DNA of 36,132 bases, taken from positions 1-36,132 of the forward strand of contig UQKV01000019.1 of assembly GCA_900541665.1 (NCBI GenBank), read 5' to 3'. Below, in pieces: positions 25,444-33,925 of the stretch. A program made the translations under genes and the position numbers. The number at the start of each line of letters is the position of its first letter. Position 1 is the stretch's first letter. Source of the DNA: an uncultured Collinsella sp. (lineage in GTDB: Bacteria; Actinomycetota; Coriobacteriia; Coriobacteriales; Coriobacteriaceae). The notes under the pieces are model-generated. The model made no database searches. It saw only the letters and a list, made by a program, of their open reading frames with translations, and had not been told where the DNA came from.

Positions 25444-26313
25444 ATGGATATCGATAACTTTGAATGGTGGTATAGCGAGGGTGAGGCTCCGGACGAGGGG
25501 TGGGACGAGCCCGCGCCGCGTGACGTGTCGAGCGACGAGGACGAGACCGGCAACGACGTCGCCGCCGACTCGGACGCCGCCCTCGACCCTGTCGAGCCCC
25601 TGACCTTCGAACAAGCTTGGGCCCAAGCCGAGGCAGACGAGGCCAAGGCCGACGCTACGGCCACGCTCGGCGAGCCAGCCGACATGTCGATCTCGCCGGC
25701 AAAGACCCCACAGCCGCGTCACACTATCGACCCCGACAGCACGGCATCCTTCAGTATTCTCGACGTGCCCTCGCAGGGCGCTCAGGCGCCCGCACCCACA
25801 CGTCGCCCCAATCTGTCTCGCGAGGAAGATGCAGGACGTCGCTCGCCGCTTGGCCCCATCCTTATCGCCTTTATGGCCGGCGTTATCGCATGCTCGGTAA
25901 TTGGAAACGTCTGGAGCCATGTCGAACAACAGCGAAAAGACGCCGCCAAGGTCGAGATGTCTGTCGAGCAATCGCTCAGCCGCACGCGCTCGGTACATGT
26001 GTCGGTCGAGGTCAAGGACGGCGCGACGTGGGACACCGCGCGCGGCGACAGCCAAATGCTCATCCATATCGTGGGGCGCACGCTCAAAGGGCAGACGATT
26101 GACGAGTATCAATACGTCAATTCCGCTGGTGACGGCATCGAACTTAAGCCCGGCGACTACGAGCTCACCGTCGATGAACTGCCCGTCGCCACCGATGGCA
26201 CGCGCTTCCGCGCCTCAAAGCGCATGGTTCCCGTGAGCTTTAACTCGCAGGCGCCCGATACGGTCGACAGCACGCCGCAGGGCGGGTTCGACCTTTACGC
26301 AATCGCTCAATAA
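25444..26313 (+). CDS. Unknown acidic protein with one membrane span
   Basis: 289 residues that I do not recognise. Residues 1-135 are rich in Asp, Glu, Ala and Pro and look disordered; they include WWYSEGEAPDEGW near the start. One transmembrane segment follows (about 137-155, ILIAFMAGVIACSVIGNVW). The rest, about 130 residues, would be outside the membrane and has a beta-rich look (VHVSVEVKDG, LKPGDYELTVDELPV), perhaps an Ig-like or carboxypeptidase-regulatory fold. Only weak AAGGGG precedes the ATG at 25444. The gene stands alone between a large hairpin and the epimerase-like gene. A cell-surface or envelope role is only a guess. Confidence 0.75.
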   Translation: MDIDNFEWWYSEGEAPDEGWDEPAPRDVSSDEDETGNDVAADSDAALDPVEPLTFEQAWAQAEADEAKADATATLGEPADMSISPAKTPQPRHTIDPDSTASFSILDVPSQGAQAPAPTRRPNLSREEDAGRRSPLGPILIAFMAGVIACSVIGNVWSHVEQQRKDAAKVEMSVEQSLSRTRSVHVSVEVKDGATWDTARGDSQMLIHIVGRTLKGQTIDEYQYVNSAGDGIELKPGDYELTVDELPVATDGTRFRASKRMVPVSFNSQAPDTVDSTPQGGFDLYAIAQ

Positions 26314-26392
26314 CTGCACCTGCCGCTTCTCCTTGCCGCCAAGAGTGGCACAATAGCCCTCGACACTATTGTTTACTTTTGGAGGAAGTAGC

Positions 26393-27286
26393 ATGTCTAC
26401 CGTCACCACCATCAAGCGCGGCGGCCTCACCGCGGCCATCGATTCCATGGGAGCCCAGCTCACGAGCCTTGCCCTCGACGGCAACGAGTATCTGTGGCAG
26501 GGCGACCCGGCCTTTTGGGGCAAGCACGCGCCCATTCTGTTCCCCATCGTGGGATCGCTGCGCAACAACACAGCGACGTCTGCGGCTGGCACCTGCGAGA
26601 TGCCGCGCCACGGACTCGCGCGCATCGTCGAGCACAAGCTGGTCGAGGTTTCGGAGGACGGCTCCTCGGTAACGTACGAGATCACCGACACGCCCGAGTC
26701 GCTCAAGGCTTTCCCCTTCCACTTTAAGCTCAACATGACCTATGCCCTAACCGGCGACGCCACCCTCACGCAGACCTTTGCCGTCACCAACACCGGCGAC
26801 GTGGACCTGCCGTTCTCGGTGGGCGGCCACCCCGCGTTTAACGTACCGGCTCCCGGTGCCGAGGACGAGGCATTCGAGGATTACGAGCTGGCGTTTACCG
26901 AGGCTTGGACCAACGAGGCCCCCATCATCACGCCCGACGGTCTTATGACGTTCGAGGGCAGCTACAAGGCGCCCGATAACTCTGACGTGCTGCCCATCAC
27001 GCACCGCAGCTTCGATAACGATGCCATCATGTTCACCGATACCCCGGGCTCCACGCTCACGCTGCGCGGCCGCAAGTCGGGCCACGGCGTCAAGATCGAC
27101 TTTGAGGGCTTTAAGTACATCGGCGTGTGGTCTGCCGCCAACGACGCCCCGTTTGTGGCGCTCGAGCCTTGGACCGGTCACACCACCATGGACACCGAGG
27201 ACGACGTTTTTGAGCACAAGGTCAGCACCATTACGCTGACGCCGGGCGAGACGGACGTCCGCAGCTTTAGCGTCACTTTGCTCTAG
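26393..27286 (+). CDS. Aldose-1-epimerase family protein (LacX-like)
   Basis: 297 residues. The N-terminal region has GAQLTSLALDGNEYLWQGDPAFWGKHAPILFP, then PRHGLAR with the conserved His. SVGGHPAFNVP carries a second His, and the C-terminal half has the Glu-containing FVALEPWTG, giving the usual His-His-Glu set of galactose-mutarotase-like folds. This subgroup (LacX/YeaD-related) interconverts sugar anomers or acts on hexose 6-phosphates. Start ATG 26393 has GGAGG 7 bases upstream. It is followed within 5 bases by structured repeat copy B. Confidence 0.9.
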   Translation: MSTVTTIKRGGLTAAIDSMGAQLTSLALDGNEYLWQGDPAFWGKHAPILFPIVGSLRNNTATSAAGTCEMPRHGLARIVEHKLVEVSEDGSSVTYEITDTPESLKAFPFHFKLNMTYALTGDATLTQTFAVTNTGDVDLPFSVGGHPAFNVPAPGAEDEAFEDYELAFTEAWTNEAPIITPDGLMTFEGSYKAPDNSDVLPITHRSFDNDAIMFTDTPGSTLTLRGRKSGHGVKIDFEGFKYIGVWSAANDAPFVALEPWTGHTTMDTEDDVFEHKVSTITLTPGETDVRSFSVTLL

Positions 27287-27290
27287 AGGT

Positions 27291-27451
27291 TCCGCCGTTC
27301 TAACGAACGGCGGACCGGTCGACGCTGCGCGCCACCCAGAGCGACAATTTGTCATTCAAAAGGCAAGGCATGACCAGAAGGTCTATGCCTTGCCTTTTTC
27401 ATGCCAACTTGTTCGCTCTGGGCGGCGCTCGCTGGCATTGCCAAAACATCG
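27291..27451 (+). repeat. Structured repeat element, copy B
   Basis: A 10-bp hairpin TCCGCCGTTC / GAACGGCGGA (27291-27314, loop TAAC) followed by the 133-bp body 27319-27451, which matches copy C at 130 of 133 positions. The body folds as an outer stem (CCCAGAGCG region with CGCTCTGGG) and an inner stem AAAAGGCAAGGCAT-GACC, loop AGAA, GGTC-T-ATGCCTTGCCTTTT. The inner hairpin ends in T residues and could work as a terminator of the epimerase gene. Positions 27452-27564 hold only the leader of the transporter operon. Confidence 0.8.
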
Positions 27452-27564
27452 ACGTTCCCAATGACTACCGTGTGTCTATTAATTTTTCGAGCTTGTGCTG
27501 CGCTGCTGGTCGCTGGCGTATATCCTGTCTTATTGTCAGTAACGCAAAATAGGGAAGGCACCAG

Positions 27565-28491
27565 ATGCAACCTCGGCAACAGCGCGGCATGCAGACCCAG
27601 CCGATATGCAGCCGTCGCATCTTTTTGGGTAGCGCTCTCGCTGCGAGCGCTTCTGTCGTCGCCGGCACACTTGCCGGTTGCCAGCGCCCCTCCACGCTGG
27701 AAGTAGTTCAGCCCACGACGGGCGGCGGTCGCGACGACCTGTCCGATTCCGTGATCGGCAAGGACAAGATCCGCATCGGTATGGAGGCAGCCTACGCCCC
27801 GTACAACTGGCAGGTCTCCGAGGCCAGCGAGTACACCATCCCCATCGACAACGTGCAGGGCGCCTATGCCGATGGCTACGACGTGCAAATCGCCAAGATC
27901 GTCTGCAAGGCCCTCGGCGGCGAGCCCGTTGCCGTCAAACAGAGCTTCTCGGGTCTCATCGATTCGCTCAACAACGGCCAGATCGACCTCATCATCGCCG
28001 GTATGAGCGCCACGCCCGAGCGTGAGGAGTCGGTCGGCTTCTCCGACCCGTACTTCATTGGCTACTTTGGCCTGTTTGTAAAAGAGGGTTCCCCCTACCA
28101 AAACGCCACCAAGCTTAGCGACTTTAGCGGTGCCACGGTGCTCGGCCAAAAGGACACCATGCTCGACACCGTCATCGACGAGATCCCGGGCGTTGTGCAC
28201 AAAAACCCGGTCGACTCCGTCCCCACGGTGTTCTCGAACCTGCTGCAGGGCACCTGCGACGCCGTGACCTACAACACCGAGAACGAGAAGGGCTATATGG
28301 CTCAAAACCCGGGCATCGTTCCCATTCATTTTGCCGAAGGCGAGGGCTTTAAGCAGGAGGTCGCGGCAAACGTCGGCTGCCGCAAGGGCTCGGACAAACT
28401 GCTTAAGCTCATCGACAAGACACTCAAGGGCATTAGCCAAGAGGAGCGCGACCAAATGTGGGACGCGTGCCTCGACCGTCAGCCGGCATAG
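27565..28491 (+). CDS. Polar amino-acid ABC transporter, substrate-binding lipoprotein
   Basis: 308 residues. The signal peptide contains SRRIFLGSALAASAS, a twin-arginine-like motif, and ends in lipobox LAGC with Cys39, so it would be a Tat-exported lipoprotein. The mature part is a family-3 solute-binding protein: IRIGMEAAYAPYNW, DGYDVQIAKIVCKALG, SFSGLIDSLNNGQIDLIIAGMSATPERE and FSDPYF are typical. The ligand cannot be read. Start ATG 27565 has GGGAAGG 6 bases upstream. First gene of a binding-protein, permease and ATPase operon; the permease follows after 9 bases. Confidence 0.93.
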   Translation: MQPRQQRGMQTQPICSRRIFLGSALAASASVVAGTLAGCQRPSTLEVVQPTTGGGRDDLSDSVIGKDKIRIGMEAAYAPYNWQVSEASEYTIPIDNVQGAYADGYDVQIAKIVCKALGGEPVAVKQSFSGLIDSLNNGQIDLIIAGMSATPEREESVGFSDPYFIGYFGLFVKEGSPYQNATKLSDFSGATVLGQKDTMLDTVIDEIPGVVHKNPVDSVPTVFSNLLQGTCDAVTYNTENEKGYMAQNPGIVPIHFAEGEGFKQEVAANVGCRKGSDKLLKLIDKTLKGISQEERDQMWDACLDRQPA

Positions 28492-28500
28492 GGAGGCAGC

Positions 28501-29649
28501 ATGAAAACCGTCAATCGCCTGGCCTCCTTTATCAAGGCCGACCACCGTTACGTATACCTGGGCACGAGCGTCATCGCGGCGCTTGGCCTGGCGTTTAGCC
28601 AGCGCAACCCCACGCCGCTGAGCTTTTTGGCGCCCACTGGCATCTTCCAGGACTGCCTTTGGGCGATCCTGTGGGCCTGGGTCGTCGTGTCGGCGGCGGC
28701 ACTCGTCACCAAGCTCATGCACTGGAACGACTATCGCGAAAAGTCGCCGTTCGCCTCCGAGCGTTTCCGCCGCGGCGCGCGCCTGGGTAGCTATGTTGTG
28801 GTCGCCATCGCAGCGATCTTTTTCGTGGACCGCTGCATCATGTCGTTTATCGACCTGGTGCAGGTGAGCATTGTCTCGGATTCCAACCCCAGCGACTTTT
28901 TGTCGAGCCTGGTCTACATGACCTACAAGAGCGGCGACTTCTTCATCCGCGGCATCGAAATCACCATCGCGCTTGCCACCTTCGGCACCGTCATCGCCTT
29001 CTTCCTGGCACTGCTCTTTGTGTTTTTGCGCATTCAGACGTTCGACCGCGTGGACAACGACTTGGTGCGTTTCTTTAAGAGTATCGGCCGCGGCTTCGCG
29101 ACCGTCTACTCCACCATTGTGCGCGGCACGCCCATGATGGTCCAGGGCCTGCTTATCTATTACGCGGGCTTTACCGTTCTGCGCGGCATGGGCTTCGAGA
29201 CCGCCCAGGCCAACCAGATCTGGAGCACCTTTACCGCCGGCCTCGTCACCATCTCGCTTAACTCCACCGCCTACATGATGGAGGTCCTGCGCGGCGGCAT
29301 CGAGTCCATCGATCCCGGCCAAGCCGAGGCGGCGCGATCGCTGGGCCTGTCGCAGTGGCAGGCCATGCGCAAAGTCGTGTTCCCCCAGGGCATTAAAAAT
29401 GCGATTCCGGCGCTCACCAACGAGCTCATCATCAACATCAAGGATTCGTCGGTGCTCTCGGTCATCGGCGTGTTCGACCTTATGTACGCTACTACCACGG
29501 TCGCCGGCGTGTACTACCGCCAGATGGAGGTCTACTGCGTGGCGCTCGTGGTCTACCTGATCCTGACGCTCGTGGCGAGCCGCCTGCTCGAAGCCTTTGG
29601 CAAAAAGCTCGGTGCCGAGGCTCCGGCCACGCTGCCCAGCTCTAACTAG
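28501..29649 (+). CDS. Polar amino-acid ABC transporter permease with a long N-terminal extension
   Basis: 382 residues, against about 220-240 for a usual HisM/GlnP permease. The first 140 residues carry three extra hydrophobic segments (about 18-33, 50-72, 95-118). The canonical permease core starts near SGDFFIRGIEITIALATFGT. The EAA loop that docks the ATPase is EAARSLGLSQWQAMRKVVFPQ (about 276-296). It is translated in step with its neighbours: 9 bases after the binding protein and 22 before the ATPase. A single permease gene suggests a homodimer. Confidence 0.92.
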   Translation: MKTVNRLASFIKADHRYVYLGTSVIAALGLAFSQRNPTPLSFLAPTGIFQDCLWAILWAWVVVSAAALVTKLMHWNDYREKSPFASERFRRGARLGSYVVVAIAAIFFVDRCIMSFIDLVQVSIVSDSNPSDFLSSLVYMTYKSGDFFIRGIEITIALATFGTVIAFFLALLFVFLRIQTFDRVDNDLVRFFKSIGRGFATVYSTIVRGTPMMVQGLLIYYAGFTVLRGMGFETAQANQIWSTFTAGLVTISLNSTAYMMEVLRGGIESIDPGQAEAARSLGLSQWQAMRKVVFPQGIKNAIPALTNELIINIKDSSVLSVIGVFDLMYATTTVAGVYYRQMEVYCVALVVYLILTLVASRLLEAFGKKLGAEAPATLPSSN

Positions 29650-29671
29650 GCTTAAGACGAGGAGAATCATC

Positions 29672-30457
29672 ATGGCAGATACCGCCACTACCGGCGTTGC
29701 GGCCGCCGCACAGACCAATGAGCCGCTCATCCGCGTTGAGGGCCTGCGCAAGAGCTTCGGCTCGCTCGAGGTACTCAAGGGCATCGACCTGTCCGTTAAC
29801 CCCGGCGAGGTCGTCACCATTATCGGCGCCTCGGGCTCGGGCAAGTCGACCTTCCTGCGCTGCCTCAATCTGCTTGAGACCCCGGACGCGGGCCACATCT
29901 GGTTCCACGGCCAGGACCTTACGGCCGAGCGCTGCAATATCAATAAACTCCGCGAGGACATCGGCATGGTGTTCCAGGGCTTTAACCTGTTCAACAACAT
30001 GGACGTGCTCGACAACTGCACGCTTGCGCCCGTCATGCTCAAAAAGATGAGCAAGGCCGAGGCTGAAAAAATTGCGATGGAGCATCTGACGAGCGTGGGA
30101 CTCGAAAAGTTCGCGCACGCCGCCGTGGGCCGCCTGTCCGGTGGTCAAAAACAGCGCGTAGCCATCGCACGCGCCCTGTGCATGAATCCGCAGATCATGC
30201 TGTTCGACGAGCCGACTTCGGCACTCGACCCCGAGATCGTGGGCGAGGTGCTCGAGGTCATGCGCAAGCTCGCGGCCGACGGCATGACCATGGTCGTCGT
30301 CACGCACGAGATGGCCTTTGCCCGAACCGTGTCCGACCGCGTGGTCTTTATGGATAAGGGCGTGGTGCTCGAGGACGCCGCGCCGGCCGAGCTCTTTGGC
30401 AACCCCAAACACCAGCGCACCCGCGAGTTCCTCTCGCGTTATCTCGAGGACAAGTAA
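29672..30457 (+). CDS. Polar amino-acid ABC transporter ATP-binding protein
   Basis: 261 residues. Walker A is GASGSGKST, the Q-loop is in VFQGFNLF, the signature is LSGGQKQR, Walker B is IMLFDEPTSALDPE, and the switch is VTHE. It matches the GlnQ/HisP group that drives amino-acid import. About 20 Ala/Thr-rich residues precede the usual start. ATG 29672 has GAGGAG 7 bases upstream. Last gene of the importer operon; a GC-rich hairpin (30482-30504) follows. Confidence 0.94.
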   Translation: MADTATTGVAAAAQTNEPLIRVEGLRKSFGSLEVLKGIDLSVNPGEVVTIIGASGSGKSTFLRCLNLLETPDAGHIWFHGQDLTAERCNINKLREDIGMVFQGFNLFNNMDVLDNCTLAPVMLKKMSKAEAEKIAMEHLTSVGLEKFAHAAVGRLSGGQKQRVAIARALCMNPQIMLFDEPTSALDPEIVGEVLEVMRKLAADGMTMVVVTHEMAFARTVSDRVVFMDKGVVLEDAAPAELFGNPKHQRTREFLSRYLEDK

Positions 30458-30481
30458 CCGACCGCAAATGTTTGCATGACA

Positions 30482-30504
30482 GGGCCGCTCCCGTGGGGCG
30501 GCCC
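30482..30504 (+). terminator. GC-rich hairpin after the amino-acid transporter operon
   Basis: GGGCCGC (30482-30488) pairs with GCGGCCC (30498-30504). There is no T tract, so termination may be partial and the M20 peptidase gene 26 bases on may be read through. Confidence 0.45.
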
Positions 30505-30529
30505 TCGTCATCACAATCGAAAGGATGTC

Positions 30530-31957
30530 ATGGCCGAGGTTTGGCGCTTCTTTGCGCATGAGGATGATTTTGCCGATTTGGACGAAGCTGGTGCGTGCGA
30601 GCGCCTGGGCCGCGTGCTGTCGTTTCCGACCATCTCGAGTATGGATGCCGAGGCGGTGAACTGGCAGCCGTTCGACGACCTGCGCGCGTATATGCAGCAG
30701 GCTTGGCCGCACGTATTTACGGCGGGTAAGGTCGAGCTTATCGACCATTCGCTATTGGTGACGCTTAGCGGTTCCGACCCTGCCCTCAAGCCCATTATGC
30801 TCATGGGCCACATGGACGTGGTTCCCGTGGTACCCGGCACCGAGGCTGACTGGACGCATGCCCCCTTTAGCGGACATGTGGACGACACCTACATTTGGGG
30901 TCGCGGCGCCATCGATATGAAAGACCAGGTCGCAGGCATTCTCGAGGCGGTTGAGTATGCGCTCGCGCACGGCTGGGAGCACAAGCGTACCCTGCTGCTC
31001 GCCTTTGGCCAGGACGAGGAAACCACGCAGTACGGCGCGGGGGCGATCGGTCGTGTGCTCGAGGAGCGTGGCGTTGAACTTGAATATCTGATCGACGAGG
31101 GTGACTACCGTATTGTTTCGGCTGCCGAGTATGGCGCGGGCGAGGGCTGGCTTATGCATGCCGACCTCGCGGAGAAGGGTTACGCCGATATCATACTCAA
31201 GACGAAGAGTGAGGGCGGGCATTCGTCCAACCCCTACGGCGGCACATCGCTCGAGGTGCTCAGCCGTGCCATCACCGCAATCTGCGATATCGAGTGGCCG
31301 ACGCGCGTGACCGACTTGCTTGCCGCTCAACTCGTCGAGTTGGGGCTCTACACGGCCGATGAAATTGCCGCCAACGGGGATGCCATTGTCCGCGATTGCC
31401 TCGCCAGCAAAAAGCTCTATCCGCTGGTGACGACCACCTGCGCGCCCACGCAGATCGAGGGTGGCAGCACCGGCGCCAACGTAATGCCGCAGGATATGTG
31501 GGCCAACATTAACTTCCGCATGCTCGAGGGTACGAGCGTGGTCGACGTTGTGGCGCGCTGCCGTGAGGCGGTTGCCGGGGCGGACCTTGCCGGTTGTGTC
31601 GAAGTGGAGCTGGGCCCCGGCAGCTCCGAGCCTTCGCCGTCTCCGCGTGTCGGTGGACCGGGGCTCGAGGCCGTTCGCGCCATCGCCGCCCGCTATTTCC
31701 GTGATCCAAAGGGGACGGAGGAAAACGGACCGAGTGCGACGGGCGGGGCTCCTGTCAGCATCGTCCCCTCGACCGTGATCGGCGCGACCGACGCTGCCAA
31801 CTATCAGCGCATTTGCCCTGAGTGCATTCGTTTCTCGGCCTTTGTGGTCGACGATGACGAGTGCGACCGAGGCGTCCACGGCACCAACGAGCGCATTACC
31901 CGCCGAGTCTACCTTCAGGGTGTCCGCTTTTTCATCGCTCTACTCCACACGCTCTAG
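30530..31957 (+). CDS. M20-family metallopeptidase (CPS1/PM20D1-like carboxypeptidase or dipeptidase)
   Basis: 475 residues. The di-zinc site is visible: GHMDVVP (His94, Asp96), GRGAIDMKD (Asp129), QDEETTQ (Glu163/164), LIDEGD (Asp189) and a C-terminal His in RGVHGTNERI. The late segment NYQRICPECIRFSAF and the internal dimerisation lid resemble yeast CPS1 and PM20D1. Hydrolyses small peptides or N-acyl amino acids. Start ATG 30530 has AAAGGA 6 bases upstream. Its place just after an amino-acid importer suggests that imported peptides or amino-acid conjugates are processed here. Confidence 0.9.
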   Translation: MAEVWRFFAHEDDFADLDEAGACERLGRVLSFPTISSMDAEAVNWQPFDDLRAYMQQAWPHVFTAGKVELIDHSLLVTLSGSDPALKPIMLMGHMDVVPVVPGTEADWTHAPFSGHVDDTYIWGRGAIDMKDQVAGILEAVEYALAHGWEHKRTLLLAFGQDEETTQYGAGAIGRVLEERGVELEYLIDEGDYRIVSAAEYGAGEGWLMHADLAEKGYADIILKTKSEGGHSSNPYGGTSLEVLSRAITAICDIEWPTRVTDLLAAQLVELGLYTADEIAANGDAIVRDCLASKKLYPLVTTTCAPTQIEGGSTGANVMPQDMWANINFRMLEGTSVVDVVARCREAVAGADLAGCVEVELGPGSSEPSPSPRVGGPGLEAVRAIAARYFRDPKGTEENGPSATGGAPVSIVPSTVIGATDAANYQRICPECIRFSAFVVDDDECDRGVHGTNERITRRVYLQGVRFFIALLHTL

Positions 31958-31991
31958 AATCCAACAAAGGGACTGTCCCTTTGTCGGATTC
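31957..31991. repeat. Palindrome family copy 4 (after the M20 peptidase)
   Basis: GAATCCAACAAAGGGA pairs with its complement around CTG, with one A-C mismatch. It begins on the last base of the peptidase stop codon, so it probably protects or ends that transcript. Positions 31992-32185 hold the prfA leader and no gene. Confidence 0.8.
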
Positions 31992-32185
31992 CGTGCGGGT
32001 TATATGCAGGTTTGCCTGCGCACGCTATCATGTATGGGTTAGACCGCAACTATGTACCCCATACGCGAAGGGATGCGCATGTATCTGAGGATCGACATGT
32101 TCTAGCCGGGCTTACCCCCGCAGCGGCGCCCCGCGCCCCATCAATTCTGCCGATTTTCACCTTCACGCATATAAAGGAGTCCGTC

Positions 32186-33253
32186 ATGCGCGACAAGCTC
32201 GAAAAGATCATCAAGGCCTACGAGGAGCTCGAGAAGAAGCTTTCCGACCCGGCCGTCGCCTCCGATATCAAGGAGTTCACGCGTCTCAACAAGGAATACG
32301 CGCACCAGTCCGACCTCATCGCCGCCTCGCGCGAGTACATCGGCGCGCTCGATGACATCGAGGCTGCCAAGGAAATGCTGCACGATACCACCGATGCCGA
32401 TGAGAAGGAGATGCTCCAGATGGACATCTCCGAAAACGAGGCCAAGCTTCCCCAGCTCGAGGAAGACATCAAGTACATGCTCATCCCGAGCGACCCCAAC
32501 GACGACAAGAACACCATCGTCGAGATCCGCTCCGCCGCCGGTGGCGACGAGGCGGCCATCTTCGCCGGCGACCTGTACAAGATGTATCAGCGCTTTTGCG
32601 AGTCGCGCGGCTGGAAGACTACCGTGCTCGACTCCAGCCCCAGCGAGGCCGGTGGCTTTAAGTCCATTGAGTTCAAGGTCGAGGGCGACCGCGTCTACTC
32701 CGTCATGAAGTACGAGTCCGGCGTGCACCGCGTCCAGCGCGTCCCCAAGACCGAGTCCCAGGGCCGCATTCAGACCTCCACGGCTACCGTCGCCGTGCTT
32801 CCCGAGGCCGAGGAGATCGACGTCCAGATCAACCAGTCCGACCTGCGCATCGACACCTACTGCGCCTCCGGCCCTGGCGGTCAGTGCGTTAACACCACCT
32901 ACTCCGCCGTGCGCATTACCCACCTGCCCACCAACACCGTGGTGCAGTCGCAGGAGCAGCGCTCCCAGATCCAGAACCGCGAGGTCTGCATGCAGATGCT
33001 GCGTGCCCGTCTGTACGAGATGGAGCTCGAGAAGCAGCAGGCCGAGCTCGGTGCCGAGCGCCAGAGCCAGATCGGCCATGGCAACCGTTCCGAGAAGATC
33101 CGTACCTACAACCAGCCCCAGGACCGCGTGACCGATCACCGCATCGGCTTCAACTCCACCTACAACGGCGTCCTTCTGGGCGATCAGCTCGGCACCGTGA
33201 TCGAGGCACTCGCCGCCGCCGAGCGAGCCGAGAAGCTGGCGCAGGCTGTGTAG
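32186..33253 (+). CDS. prfA: Peptide chain release factor 1
   Basis: 355 residues, normal RF1 length. The stop-codon tripeptide PxT is P187-K188-T189 in HRVQRVPKTE, which identifies RF1 (UAG/UAA) rather than RF2. The catalytic GGQ is at 231-233 in SGPGGQCVNTT. The residue nine after the Pro is Gln196 (GRIQTS), where His is usual (His193 of T. thermophilus RF1, which stacks between stop-codon bases). Start ATG 32186 has AAAGGAG 6 bases upstream. Followed by structured repeat copy C and then prmC, the enzyme that methylates the GGQ glutamine. Confidence 0.97.
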   Translation: MRDKLEKIIKAYEELEKKLSDPAVASDIKEFTRLNKEYAHQSDLIAASREYIGALDDIEAAKEMLHDTTDADEKEMLQMDISENEAKLPQLEEDIKYMLIPSDPNDDKNTIVEIRSAAGGDEAAIFAGDLYKMYQRFCESRGWKTTVLDSSPSEAGGFKSIEFKVEGDRVYSVMKYESGVHRVQRVPKTESQGRIQTSTATVAVLPEAEEIDVQINQSDLRIDTYCASGPGGQCVNTTYSAVRITHLPTNTVVQSQEQRSQIQNREVCMQMLRARLYEMELEKQQAELGAERQSQIGHGNRSEKIRTYNQPQDRVTDHRIGFNSTYNGVLLGDQLGTVIEALAAAERAEKLAQAV

Positions 33254-33256
33254 TGG

Positions 33257-33420
33257 GTTACGCGGTTTTGCCAAACCGCGTAACGGCTCGACGCTGCGCG
33301 CCGCCCAGAGCGACAATTTGTCATTCAAAAGGCAAGGCATGACCAGAAGGTCTATGCCTTGCCTTTTTCATGCCAACTTGTTCGCTCTGGACGTCGCTCG
33401 CTGGCATTGCCAAAACATCG
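33257..33420 (+). repeat. Structured repeat element, copy C (after prfA)
   Basis: The 5' hairpin (33257-33268 with 33273-33284, loop TGCC) and linker match copy A almost exactly; the 133-bp body (33288-33420) matches copy B at 130 positions. It begins 3 bases after the prfA stop codon. The rest of the 672-base gap (33254-33925) holds imperfect 45-bp repeats (33464-33587), a hairpin at 33645-33677 and AT-rich sequence with no convincing gene. Confidence 0.8.
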
Positions 33421-33463
33421 GCGTTTTCTTGGTTGTCAAATGATCCGTAGGGAGTCATTGGGG

Positions 33464-33587
33464 ACATTGCCTTGATATTATATTCAGTCGGCTGTGATGG
33501 CATTTTAGTCATTGGGGACGTTCTTAAATGACTAGGTTGGGCACATTGCTTTGAGATGTTATTTAATCGGCTTTGATGGCCATTAAG
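33464..33587 (+). repeat. Two imperfect 45-bp direct repeats between prfA and prmC
   Basis: 33464-33508 and 33543-33587 both read ACATTGC-TTGA, then TCGGCT-TGATGG, then CATT-AG, differing at about 10 positions. The spacer carries AGTCATT/AATGACT (33507-33533) around GGGGACGTTCTTA, a motif shared with 21957-21976. Confidence 0.6.
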
Positions 33588-33644
33588 CCGGCTACCTGCT
33601 CAAAGAAATTAGCGGCATTCATCTGCTATCGAAAATAATGCTCA

Positions 33645-33677
33645 AAAAATCGTCCGAGAAGTCGCGGGGCGATTTTT
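33645..33677 (+). terminator. Terminator-like hairpin in the prfA-prmC gap
   Basis: AAAAATCGTCC pairs with GGGCGATTTTT (one G-U wobble) around an 11-base loop and ends in a T run on either strand. It separates prmC from the material upstream. Confidence 0.6.
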
Positions 33678-33925
33678 GATGCGTCGCGCGTCAAGTGATT
33701 TGGCAAGTTCTTGGTTAGATATTGGTCAGTTTTGGGGCAACCTTGCCAAAAGCTTGACGGATGCAGATTTAGACGTCGACGAATGAACACTTCGATTGCG
33801 ATTCAAGCAAAATTCTGGGCTGATTCTCGATAATCGCTTCCAATCGTCCCTTGCCGCGTGCCGCCCTCGCGTACAATCTGCTCCGACATTCGCGCGCCGT
33901 CCGGCGCTTAAGAGGGGAGGGCCCC

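Noticed and set aside
27352..30054. A 900-codon open frame on the minus strand, opposite the amino-acid transporter genes.
   Set aside because: It is a mirror frame of GC-rich coding sequence: the proteins on the plus strand match known families, and the minus frame has low-complexity His/Arg/Gly-rich composition.
33254..33925. Possible decayed gene or tRNA between prfA and prmC.
   Set aside because: No frame with coding character and no cloverleaf could be seen; repeats and hairpins account for much of the gap.
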